16,158 nucleotides of DNA from Bacteroidota bacterium. GTDB taxonomy: Bacteria; Bacteroidota; Bacteroidia; Bacteroidales; UBA1402. The number at the start of each line of letters is the position of its first letter. Positions within the stretch are counted from its first letter, which is position 1. The position numbers were made by a program, and so were the translations under genes. The notes below the pieces were generated by a model. The model did not search any database, was not told where the DNA came from, and worked only from the letters and a program-made list of their open reading frames with translations. This document shows positions 1-7,098 of this stretch, piece by piece. The stretch lies in NCBI GenBank assembly GCA_030706285.1, contig JAUZOU010000028.1, forward strand, positions 1-16,158. The letters are read 5' to 3'.

Positions 1-237
1 ATTCAAAATCGTATTCTGATGAAGGAAGATGATCGATTTTTTAATATCGGGCAAGGGCTCAATCGTTATATTCTGGGCTATGTAGCAGAAGCCGGATTTG
101 AAATCCGCAACGTGAGAATCGGCCTTACCTATGAATCGGATCTAACGCCGTATTCGATCATCAATGAAAAAAAATCGTGTCTTGAACTTTCGTTAGGTTG
201 GAGATTCGGAGGGTTAAGCCAGTATAGAAAAAAATAA
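1..237 (+). CDS. Outer-membrane beta-barrel-like protein, C-terminal end only
   Basis: The reading frame is open from base 1 to the TAA at 235-237, so this is the last 78 codons or so of a gene that begins left of the window. The in-frame ATG at 19 is most likely internal. The visible part alternates hydrophobic and polar residues (AGFEIRNVRIGLTYESDL, then LELSLGWRFGG), which is the look of the last strands of an outer-membrane barrel of the kind common in Bacteroidota. A short basic tail (SQYRKK) follows the last strand. PorP/SprF-type and general OMP barrel families end in a similar way, but the fragment is too short to choose between them. The next gene starts 9 bases downstream, so this is probably the first visible gene of the operon that runs to 5285. 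Frame and end are clear. The family call is an inference. Confidence 0.6.
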   Translation: MQNRILMKEDDRFFNIGQGLNRYILGYVAEAGFEIRNVRIGLTYESDLTPYSIINEKKSCLELSLGWRFGGLSQYRKK

Positions 238-246
238 TAGAACAGT

Positions 247-1842
247 ATGAAATGTACTATAATGAATAAACGAACGATAACGTCCAGGATGTTCACTATC
301 CTGGCTGTGCCTTTTTTGTTGCTGGCCGTTTTATCCTGCAGCGATGAGCAGGATACCTTAGATCCTACGTCGACGTTGGCTTTTGAAGCTTATAACATTA
401 AAACGCATATCTGTACGTATTCGCTCAAAGTTGGCGACAACTGTGCCGTAAGATCCATTTCCATTTATAAATACAAAAATGATTCGTTGGCCTATGATTC
501 GTTGATGTATCAGAAAGAAATGACGTCTCGCATGTCGATCGATTCGATATATAGAAACAATACATTGCTTGCCTATTGTAAATATACGCCGGACGGCTAC
601 AATATCCGTGCTGAAATCAAAGATTTCGGAGGCAATGTGACCAGGGATACCTTGCCTTCGCAAGCGGTATCGTCTGTTCAAAGCCCAAAATCCGGAGATC
701 GTTGGTATTATCCGACTTATCAGCTGTTATCGTGGAATAGCAATTTTTCAGATGGGGTGACACTCGATTTGTATAAAGGTCAGAACTATTATCAGCAGAT
801 AACTACCGGTGTAAAACCTATCAGTAACATGTCAAATCATGGAATCTATTACGGTTCTTATAATTGGGAAAAAATGCCCAATTTACCGGCAGGCAATGAT
901 TACAGAATCAAAGTTTCAAGTTCGGTGATACCGGATGCCTTTGCCTTCAGCGGTAAATTTACCGTTGTCCCTTATATCACCATAACGTATCCGGCATCCA
1001 GTTGTAGCGTGTTTACCGGTGATAATTTCCAACTGAACTGGAACCACAATATTGATGTGCTGAGAATCGATTTGTATAAAGCGGGTGTGTTCTACTTGAA
1101 CATCGCCGGTAATGTCACGGCCTCGTCTTATACATGGCGCATTCCCGCCACAGTCTCGCCAGGATCGAATTATACGATCCGGATTTTCGGGAAATTCGAT
1201 GATAAGGAACTGTATGCCGAAACGGCAGGTATTACTGTTTCATCTCTTCAAAATCAGACTATTACGGTAAATGGCGTTTCCTTTGATATGGTGGCTGTCG
1301 CTGGAGGTACCAATACTTTAACCATGAACAGCGGTTTTTACGTCGGCCAGACAGAAGTCACTCAGGCGTTATGGAAGGCTGTGATGGGAAGCAATCCGAG
1401 TAAATTTTCCGGCGACAATCTTCCGGTTGAACAGGTGACCTGGAATGCCTGCCAAACGTTCATCACAAATTTAAACCAGTTGACTGGAAAAACATTTCGT
1501 ATGCCTTCGAAAGACGAATGGGAATATGCCGCCCGCGGTGGAAATCAAAGTAAAAGCTATACCTACAGCGGCAGCAATACACTCAGTGATGTAGCCTGGT
1601 ATGCGGCAAACAGCAATTCGATGACTCATCCGGTAGCGACAAAGGGATATAACGAGCTTGGATTGTACGATATGTCCGGCAATGTGTTGGAATGGTGCCA
1701 GGATTTGTTCGGCAGCTCATATCGCGTTTGCCGTGGCGGATCATACATAGATGCAAGTTGCAAGTTGTCCAACCTAAATTCCTGGTACCCTGATACTGAA
1801 GATCAGTACATAGGGCTTCGACTGGTTGCCTCCAGTCTGTAA
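247..1842 (+). CDS. Surface lipoprotein with two Kre9/KNH-like repeats and an FGE-like (SUMF1) domain
   Basis: The N-terminus has a basic stretch, a hydrophobic core and a lipobox (VLSC, lipid Cys31). The residues after the Cys are SDEQD, resembling the acidic export signal that sends Bacteroidota lipoproteins to the cell surface. Residues about 144-242 and 244-330 look like two Ig-fold repeats of the Kre9/KNH type (SP..G then LSWN, and YPASSC then LNWN, each ending in a Y.I.V/I strand). Residues about 339-531 are a SUMF1/EgtB/PvdO-type domain: YVGQTEVTQALW, NLPVEQVTW, FRMPSKDEWEYAARGG, GLYDMSGNVLEW, then CRGGSY and GLRLV. The paired cysteines of true formylglycine-generating enzymes, just after RGGSW, are absent; one Cys sits between their positions. 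Sulfatase activation is therefore unlikely and a binding role is more plausible. An ATG at 262 would give a more typical 26-residue signal and may be the real start. The caspase-like gene follows after 58 bases. Confidence 0.85.
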   Translation: MKCTIMNKRTITSRMFTILAVPFLLLAVLSCSDEQDTLDPTSTLAFEAYNIKTHICTYSLKVGDNCAVRSISIYKYKNDSLAYDSLMYQKEMTSRMSIDSIYRNNTLLAYCKYTPDGYNIRAEIKDFGGNVTRDTLPSQAVSSVQSPKSGDRWYYPTYQLLSWNSNFSDGVTLDLYKGQNYYQQITTGVKPISNMSNHGIYYGSYNWEKMPNLPAGNDYRIKVSSSVIPDAFAFSGKFTVVPYITITYPASSCSVFTGDNFQLNWNHNIDVLRIDLYKAGVFYLNIAGNVTASSYTWRIPATVSPGSNYTIRIFGKFDDKELYAETAGITVSSLQNQTITVNGVSFDMVAVAGGTNTLTMNSGFYVGQTEVTQALWKAVMGSNPSKFSGDNLPVEQVTWNACQTFITNLNQLTGKTFRMPSKDEWEYAARGGNQSKSYTYSGSNTLSDVAWYAANSNSMTHPVATKGYNELGLYDMSGNVLEWCQDLFGSSYRVCRGGSYIDASCKLSNLNSWYPDTEDQYIGLRLVASSL

Positions 1843-1900
1843 AAAACAAAAAACTGTTTGATAAAAAATAGTGATAGCTCAATTTTAAGAATGCGTTACA

Positions 1901-3604
1901 ATGAAAATCCCGAATAAAACCATACGACTATTGAGTCTGGCCACACTGCTGGTGGTATTTCAACAGGTTTCAGGTCAGACCACCAAGACTATCTCCAGTA
2001 AGACTCTGGCATTTCATGTCCCGGAAAAAGAAGCTCCGGAAATTAAGCAGGAGGTCAAACGGCAGGTGGAAAATAAAGAACAGAAAATACAGGACGAACT
2101 GGAAGAATATCTGGATAAATTGCTGCAAAACAATCAAATATCCAAGAACCTACAGGCAACGGTCAATGTGACGATTGTTAATGACAAAACGGCTTCAGGG
2201 GATATTGAGCAAAACCTTCATGCCAAGTATAATTATGAAATACTCAACAATCCGGGTAGTAGTCTGAAAAGCCAGATCGATGATTATCCGTCCGGAAAAT
2301 ACCGCCTGGGCTCTTCGAAAGCGGCCATGAGCACGATGGAGATCCTGAAGCAGACCATCGAAACGAACTTGTCAGAATTTCTGACAAAAGACACCAAGGT
2401 GACCGTCAAAATTACCGGAACGACCGATGCTTCCCAAGTAAAAGGATCCATCCCTTACACCAACGAGTATGGCAGTATCGAGGATTATCCCTACTACCTG
2501 AACAATCAATTGAACAGCGTTAGTGTTAGTCAGCAAAGCGGCATAACGACCAATGAGCAATTGGGGCTGTTGCGGACGCTCGGAGTGAGACAATTTATGG
2601 AAACATACATAGAACCGCTGAAGAATACCCAAAATTCCTATCAGCATTATGTGCAGACGACCAATGAGATTGGCGGCAAAAACAGGCGGGTAACCATCGA
2701 ACTGATTATCCATGATGCGATGAAACACTTCCAGTCTGATCCTTCCCAGTTGGCAGCAGGGGCTACCACCAGCCAGAAAAAGAGCAATGAATTGGAAATC
2801 AAAAATTCGGATGTTGATGTGAACATACCGGTAAACACGACTGAAAATGAAAATACGTATGCTCTGATCATTGGTAATGAAGACTATGCTAGTCAGCAGA
2901 CCGATCTGGACACGGAAGCGAATGTTGATTTTGCCAGACACGATGCAGAGGTCTTTAAGGAATACTGTCTAAAAATGCTTGGCCTTAAGGAGGAACACAT
3001 CTTCTTTATGAAAGATGCGACAGCTGTCAAGATGAACCGTGGCATCAACCGGATGGCTCAGATAGCAGATGTCCTTCACGGCAATATGAACATGATCGTT
3101 TACTATTCGGGTCATGGCTTGCCGGATGAGCAGACCAAGGAAGCCTATCTGATCCCTGTGGATGTATCCGGAGCAGAAATTACGTCCGGAATTAAAGTGG
3201 AAGATATGTATCAGCGTCTGACAAAAAATTCGCCCAACCGGGTGACCGTTTTTCTGGATGCCTGTTTCAGCGGAGGCGGTAGGAACAAGGGGCTCTTAAG
3301 TCTGAAAGGAGTCAAGGTAAAACCCAAGGAAGACGTCTTGGACGGGAACCTGGTGGTTCTCACTTCCAGTACGGGCGAAGAAAGTTCAACTGTCTACAAG
3401 GATAAATGCCATGGCATGTTTACGTATTATTTGTTGAAGAAAATGCAGGAAAGCAAAGGCAACATGACGTACAAAGAACTGTATGACTATGTGAATACTC
3501 AGGTCAAGCTTCAGAGTGTGGTGATCAATAGCAAGATACAGACGCCAACCGTTTCGGGCAGTAATGCTGTCATAGACACCTGGCAAAACTGGAAACTAAA
3601 GTAA
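1901..3604 (+). CDS. Exported caspase-like (peptidase C14) protein with OmpA-like middle region
   Basis: A signal peptide with likely cleavage after VSG (residue 25) predicts export. Residues about 33-75 are highly charged and probably form a coiled coil. Residues about 165-275 resemble an OmpA-type domain: ITGTTDAS, then NEQLGLLRTLGVRQFME, then NRRVTIEL, with an insertion between the first two blocks. The C-terminal part from about residue 318 is a caspase/metacaspase p20-like domain. It has the opening ALIIGNEDY, the catalytic His405 in YYSGHG, and the catalytic Cys455 in FLDACFSGG, followed by VVLTSSTGEES and HGMFTYYLL. The dyad is intact, so it is probably an active cysteine peptidase. 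Cleavage specificity cannot be read from the sequence. Family members are usually cytoplasmic, so a periplasmic or envelope location is notable. It lies between the FGE-like lipoprotein and the LPP20-like gene, 58 and 78 bases away, which suggests one operon. The domain and dyad are clear. The OmpA-like assignment is tentative. Confidence 0.9.
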   Translation: MKIPNKTIRLLSLATLLVVFQQVSGQTTKTISSKTLAFHVPEKEAPEIKQEVKRQVENKEQKIQDELEEYLDKLLQNNQISKNLQATVNVTIVNDKTASGDIEQNLHAKYNYEILNNPGSSLKSQIDDYPSGKYRLGSSKAAMSTMEILKQTIETNLSEFLTKDTKVTVKITGTTDASQVKGSIPYTNEYGSIEDYPYYLNNQLNSVSVSQQSGITTNEQLGLLRTLGVRQFMETYIEPLKNTQNSYQHYVQTTNEIGGKNRRVTIELIIHDAMKHFQSDPSQLAAGATTSQKKSNELEIKNSDVDVNIPVNTTENENTYALIIGNEDYASQQTDLDTEANVDFARHDAEVFKEYCLKMLGLKEEHIFFMKDATAVKMNRGINRMAQIADVLHGNMNMIVYYSGHGLPDEQTKEAYLIPVDVSGAEITSGIKVEDMYQRLTKNSPNRVTVFLDACFSGGGRNKGLLSLKGVKVKPKEDVLDGNLVVLTSSTGEESSTVYKDKCHGMFTYYLLKKMQESKGNMTYKELYDYVNTQVKLQSVVINSKIQTPTVSGSNAVIDTWQNWKLK

Positions 3605-3682
3605 TTGTAAACTGGTTGTCTCATAACTAACAATATAAACTCGGAATGCCGAAAACGGGAACAAAGAGTAGGTATAAAAACA

Positions 3683-4369
3683 ATGAATATGAAAAATAGC
3701 GTTTTTACAATTGCTTGTCTTTTACTTTTCGCCGGAACAAGTGTCTTCGCGCAATCTCAAAAAGAACTCATTAAAGAACATAAAGAGATGAACAAACAGT
3801 CCGCATCTGAGCTGAATGCCAAATCGACCAAGACAGCCTTGCGGGATGCCAAAAAACTGACTAAAGAAGGTTGGATGACCACTCCAGGTGCTTTGCCGCT
3901 GGATAAGCAACTTGACAGAGCCTATAAAATGCAGTATGAGTTTGATGATAACCAATATCCGAAATACATTATGGCTGAAGCTTTCTCAGTCGGCGAGTCC
4001 TACGATGCTGCGAAGATGCAGGCCCTCGAATTGGCCAAACAAAACCTGGCTGGCCAGATACAAACGCAAATGACAGAACTGGTGGACAATACCGTATCCA
4101 ATCAACAATTGAAAAAAGATGAAGCTGCCTCCATCGTCAAAACGATTACAACTAGCAAAAATCTGATTTCTCAAAACCTTGGACGTGTGATTCCGGTAGT
4201 GGAAGCGTATATGGAAACCCGTCAGAGTTATCGGGTTCTTGTCCGTATTGCCTATAACAGTGATATGGCTAAACAGGCTGCTGTAAAAGTCGTGAGAGAC
4301 GAACTGGAAAAAGAAGGGCAGGATTTGCACGAGCAGTTGGATGCCGTGATGGGACTGAAGAACAATTAA
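3683..4369 (+). CDS. LPP20-like exported protein
   Basis: This 228-residue protein has a Sec signal peptide with likely cleavage after SVFA (residue 23). The mature part starts with a Lys/Glu-rich helical stretch (about 24-70). A region of about 100-200 follows, with regularly spaced alanines (AEAFSVGESYDAAKMQALELAKQ) and a closing strand like YRVLVRIAYN. This pattern resembles the LPP20 family of secreted or lipid-linked proteins, in which A..A...A repeats precede a beta strand. There is no lipobox cysteine, so it is probably periplasmic. A helical tail rich in Lys and Glu ends the protein. No catalytic motif is visible and the function is unknown. It lies 78 bases after the caspase-like gene and 34 bases before the DUF4384 gene, so co-transcription is likely. 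An ATG at 3689 is an alternative start with the same signal peptide. Confidence 0.75.
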   Translation: MNMKNSVFTIACLLLFAGTSVFAQSQKELIKEHKEMNKQSASELNAKSTKTALRDAKKLTKEGWMTTPGALPLDKQLDRAYKMQYEFDDNQYPKYIMAEAFSVGESYDAAKMQALELAKQNLAGQIQTQMTELVDNTVSNQQLKKDEAASIVKTITTSKNLISQNLGRVIPVVEAYMETRQSYRVLVRIAYNSDMAKQAAVKVVRDELEKEGQDLHEQLDAVMGLKNN

Positions 4370-4403
4370 ACCGGCTGTCTTTTAAATAAGTAGATGGTTC
4401 CTT

Positions 4404-5285
4404 ATGGTGAGAAAACTCCTTATTCTGGTTTTAGCCGTGCTGCCTATCAGACTCATTGCAGCAAATAAAATTGATGCTGTTTCGGGAGAGGCAACTTATT
4501 ATGCCCCATCGACTGTTTCGCTGGAAGACGCCAAAAGAACTGCCGTAGACAGGGCCAGGATAGCCGCGTTGGCTGACAAATACGGAACCATTCTATCTCA
4601 GAACAACCTGACCGTAATTTCCAATAAAAACGGCCAGTCTGGAAGTGATTTTACCTCATTGGGCGCCAGTGAAGTAAAAGGCGAATGGTTGGAAGATGTT
4701 GAACCGCCTGCCATAAAAGTCTCATACGAGAAGGACATGTTGGCCGTTTATGCGAAGGTGACCGGGAAAGCAAGAGAGATAACCCGTGCCGCCATCACGA
4801 TCGATGCAAAAATATTGAGCAACGGAAGGGGAAATGAATTTGAAACTAACCGTTTCAACGAGGGCGATGATTTATTTTTGGCTTTTCAAAGCCCTGTGGA
4901 TGGCTATCTGGCCGTTTATTTGCTGGATGATACTCAGACATCCGCTTATTGCCTGTTGCCCTATGCCAAAAACAAAAACGGATATGTACAGATCAGGCAC
5001 GGACAACGTTATGTGTTTTTCGATCAGAAATCGGCTGATCCCTCTGAACAGCAAGAGGTGGATGAGTTGGAGCTGACGGCCGATAAATCGGTAGAACACA
5101 ACTGGATTTACCTTGTCTTTTCACCGAACAACTTTACCAAGGCAAACGACAATCTCGTTAATGAAAGCCTTCCGAGATCCTTGACAGTGACTGATTTTCA
5201 ACGCTGGCTAATTAAGAACCAGAATATAGATAAAGAGATGCAGGTTGCCATTAAACCGATCGAGATCAGAAAGAAAACCGATTGA
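4404..5285 (+). CDS. Exported DUF4384 domain protein
   Basis: The protein has 293 residues with a signal peptide that is probably cleaved near residues 19-20 (LIAAN). Residues about 28-125 have the pattern SLEDAKRTAVDRARIAAL followed by beta-rich sequence, which resembles the Ala-spaced fold of the preceding LPP20-like protein. Residues about 150-245 match DUF4384: FNEGDDLFLAF, then SPVDGYLAVYLLDD, a CLLPYAKN block in the usual LfPn position, and HGQRYVFF. DUF4384 is a beta-rich domain with no assigned activity that often occurs in caspase-domain proteins of other bacteria. That fits its place three genes behind the FGE-like lipoprotein and two behind the caspase-like gene. An intrinsic terminator overlaps the stop codon and a second lies just downstream, so this is the last gene of the operon. 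The domain call is good. The function is unknown. Confidence 0.82.
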   Translation: MVRKLLILVLAVLPIRLIAANKIDAVSGEATYYAPSTVSLEDAKRTAVDRARIAALADKYGTILSQNNLTVISNKNGQSGSDFTSLGASEVKGEWLEDVEPPAIKVSYEKDMLAVYAKVTGKAREITRAAITIDAKILSNGRGNEFETNRFNEGDDLFLAFQSPVDGYLAVYLLDDTQTSAYCLLPYAKNKNGYVQIRHGQRYVFFDQKSADPSEQQEVDELELTADKSVEHNWIYLVFSPNNFTKANDNLVNESLPRSLTVTDFQRWLIKNQNIDKEMQVAIKPIEIRKKTD

Positions 5286-5295
5286 ACGGTTTTTT
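5274..5295 (+). terminator. Intrinsic terminator overlapping the DUF4384 stop codon
   Basis: AAAACCG at 5274-5280 pairs with CGGTTTT at 5287-5293 around a six-base loop, and the 3' arm runs into more Ts up to 5295. The TGA stop codon at 5283-5285 lies in the loop, so the upstream arm is coding. Confidence 0.7.
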
Positions 5296-5312
5296 CTGGT
5301 ACATTGTTTCTT

Positions 5313-5346
5313 AAAAAGGCTGTATCTGGTTGATAGAGCCTTTTTT
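5313..5346 (+). terminator. Second intrinsic terminator after the DUF4384 gene
   Basis: AAAAAGGCT at 5313-5321 is exactly complementary to AGCCTTTTT at 5337-5345, with a 15-base loop and a T run to 5346. With the hairpin at 5274 it makes a tandem stop. It separates the five-gene operon from the next gene. The A/T-rich arms could also work in the other direction. Confidence 0.75.
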
Positions 5347-5492
5347 GGGATAAAGTGGCTGGCACTTGATTTCATGATGAAGATGTATTAAGTTACTCAC
5401 ACAAATTAATTAATGAAGTCAGGATGAACTTAATAAAAGAAAGCTTGGAATATTAGTTAATTTCGTTGGACTATAAATTATCAGACCAAACA

Positions 5493-6665
5493 ATGAAAAA
5501 GTTATTCATTTTAGTATTATTATTCTCTTGTTTATTAGTTGGTTATGCGCAGGATAAACTGATTACCCAGAAAGGGGATGTAAAAACAGTTTACAGTGTA
5601 GAAGTGGGACCAACCAACATTTTCTACAAATTAGAAAACAAAGACAGTGCACCTTTACAACAAATACTCAAGAAAGAGGTATTGACGATTATCCATCCTG
5701 ACGGGAGCAAAGAGCTGTTTAATGGAGAAAATGCTTCTGATTCGAAAGTTGAAAAAGCAGAAACTGCCTCAACAACATCCTCAAAACAAGATATGACCGA
5801 ATCAAAATTGATCAATGATTCCTTGGTTGCGACATATAATGGCAAGTTGGTTACCTATATTGATGATGAAATTAAAGCTAAAAATAAAGGGGCGCTAATT
5901 TTATATCTGTTACCTCAATTAAAGAAGGGTTCAATCATTGGCGATTCCAATCTGGATCTTGATATAAAAGTGGATGTCGATGATAATTATAATCGGATCT
6001 GCAACTTGACCCTGAAAAATAAAACCGATAAAACCATCTATATTGATCTTGGCAATACTTTTTTCATTAGAGGGACCGAATCCACGCCTTACTATATTCC
6101 CTCGGCAACGTCTTCTACCAATGGACAGAGTGGAGGTGTCGGTGTAAACCTGGGAAGTGTAGCAGGAGCTCTTGGGGTAGGTGGCGTAGCAGGAACTATC
6201 GCTAACGGTGTCAATGTTGGAGGGGAAACGTCAAGGTCATCGACCACGACAACCTATTCACAACGTGTCGTTGCGATACCTCCTCTCTCTACAAAGAAAC
6301 TTGAATCTCAACTTATTTTCCCTTTAGGCTCTGAAAGCTTGTATAGTAATTTGATCCGGGTAAAAAAGATTGATAAAAAAACATTCTATGCAACTATTAA
6401 ATTTGAAAATAAAAGCGATGAATTAAAAACTGGCGAAACAAGGCTGTTTGATGAAAATAACAGTCCGATTAACTTTGGTTCATACATTACATATTCCTTT
6501 GATGAGAATTGTTCCGATATAAATCACTTGAATGCTAAATTTTACGTGCGTGAAATTATCGGCTATGGATATGGCACACTTTATTTAAAAGCCAATCCTG
6601 ATAAAGAATTATCGACAAATTATAAATCTTCTCCGGTGGCTTTTTATGTTCAATTAAGATATTAG
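5493..6665 (+). CDS. Secreted protein of unknown function with a glycine-rich segment
   Basis: I prefer the ATG at 5493, which gives 390 residues with a classical signal peptide (MKKLFILVLLF, likely cleavage after GYA at residue 19). An in-frame TTG at 5466 would add nine polar residues before it. The first mature part (about 20-75) reads DKLITQKGDVKTVYSVEVG, then IFYKLEN and ILKKEVLTIIHPDGS, which is a small beta-rich module seen in many Bacteroidota secreted proteins. The middle part (about 130-205) is beta-rich and includes a run resembling an Ig-type strand pair (NRICNLTLKNKTDKTIYIDL). Residues about 210-249 are dominated by Gly, Val, Ala and Ser, followed by a Ser/Thr run and a beta-rich C-terminus. 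I do not recognise the family. The gene looks more A/T-rich than its left neighbours and, lying behind two terminators, is probably its own transcription unit. Export is well supported, but function is not. Confidence 0.75.
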   Translation: MKKLFILVLLFSCLLVGYAQDKLITQKGDVKTVYSVEVGPTNIFYKLENKDSAPLQQILKKEVLTIIHPDGSKELFNGENASDSKVEKAETASTTSSKQDMTESKLINDSLVATYNGKLVTYIDDEIKAKNKGALILYLLPQLKKGSIIGDSNLDLDIKVDVDDNYNRICNLTLKNKTDKTIYIDLGNTFFIRGTESTPYYIPSATSSTNGQSGGVGVNLGSVAGALGVGGVAGTIANGVNVGGETSRSSTTTTYSQRVVAIPPLSTKKLESQLIFPLGSESLYSNLIRVKKIDKKTFYATIKFENKSDELKTGETRLFDENNSPINFGSYITYSFDENCSDINHLNAKFYVREIIGYGYGTLYLKANPDKELSTNYKSSPVAFYVQLRY

Positions 6666-6756
6666 TTTGAGGATTTAAATAATAAACATCTAGATAAAAA
6701 GAAACATAATTATCAGAAAGGGGATTAAGATGAAATTGTTAGAATAATTAATTACA

Positions 6757-6963
6757 ATGTCATATTCCGATGAGCTATATAAAATGATCGAGCGACTTTT
6801 GCCTCGGATCGAAGAGGAAGTTCCCGCGCGCGGTTCGTTTTCTCCGGTACGTGAATTTTTCTGCAATGAGAATCCGGCAATCGCTATCGAAAGATATCAA
6901 TTGAGTGTCGTTCGAATAGAAGGAGTTACAAGTGAAAAGTCTGATCGATGTTATAATCCATAA
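6757..6963 (+). CDS. Small ORF of 68 codons, possibly a gene fragment
   Basis: This reading frame fills part of the 433-base gap between the glycine-rich secreted protein and the M13 peptidase. Its base composition is closer to coding DNA than the A/T-rich flanks, and the start of the peptide (SDELYKMIERLLPRIEEEV) reads like an ordinary amphipathic helix. There is no signal peptide, no recognisable motif and no clear ribosome binding site. The C-terminal third (VTSEKSDRCYNP) looks random, as would be expected where a frameshift or deletion truncated a longer protein. It may be a small cytoplasmic protein, a decayed N-terminal fragment, or chance. I do not assign a function. Apart from this ORF and the promoter candidate at 7042, I see nothing in 6666-7098. 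Confidence 0.3.
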   Translation: MSYSDELYKMIERLLPRIEEEVPARGSFSPVREFFCNENPAIAIERYQLSVVRIEGVTSEKSDRCYNP

Positions 6964-7041
6964 ACGTCGTTGACTGAGTAGAAAAAATGTTAATAAATAG
7001 CTGGATTTATGTGATTTATCCTTTTATCTCAAATTAAAAAC

Positions 7042-7049
7042 TATATTTG
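7042..7049 (+). promoter_or_regulatory. Candidate Bacteroidota -7 promoter box for the M13 peptidase gene
   Basis: TATATTTG matches the Bacteroides -7 consensus TAnnTTTG exactly and lies 49 bases before the peptidase ATG. No good TTTG -33 box is present at the usual distance. The nearest similar sequence is TTTA at 7015-7018, 23 bases upstream. Confidence 0.5.
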
Positions 7050-7098
7050 CCGGCCTAAAAGAAATTTAGTTAGCTTTGAACGAAAAAAGTATGATTAT

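Noticed and set aside
2372..2941. 189-codon open frame on the minus strand inside the caspase gene
   Set aside because: It overlaps the well-supported OmpA-like and linker region on the plus strand, has no recognisable motif, and its composition is what a complement of real coding sequence gives.
5401..5465. Promoter for the glycine-rich protein at TAATTTCG (5458-5465)
   Set aside because: It has one mismatch to the -7 consensus and no -33-like box at a suitable distance.
5466..5492. TTG start nine codons upstream of the glycine-rich secreted protein
   Set aside because: The ATG at 5493 begins directly with a classical signal peptide and the extra residues are polar.
5511..5540. Lipobox at the Cys in the signal segment of the glycine-rich protein
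   Set aside because: The Cys lies inside the hydrophobic core and is followed by more hydrophobic residues, so cleavage after GYA by ordinary signal peptidase is more likely.
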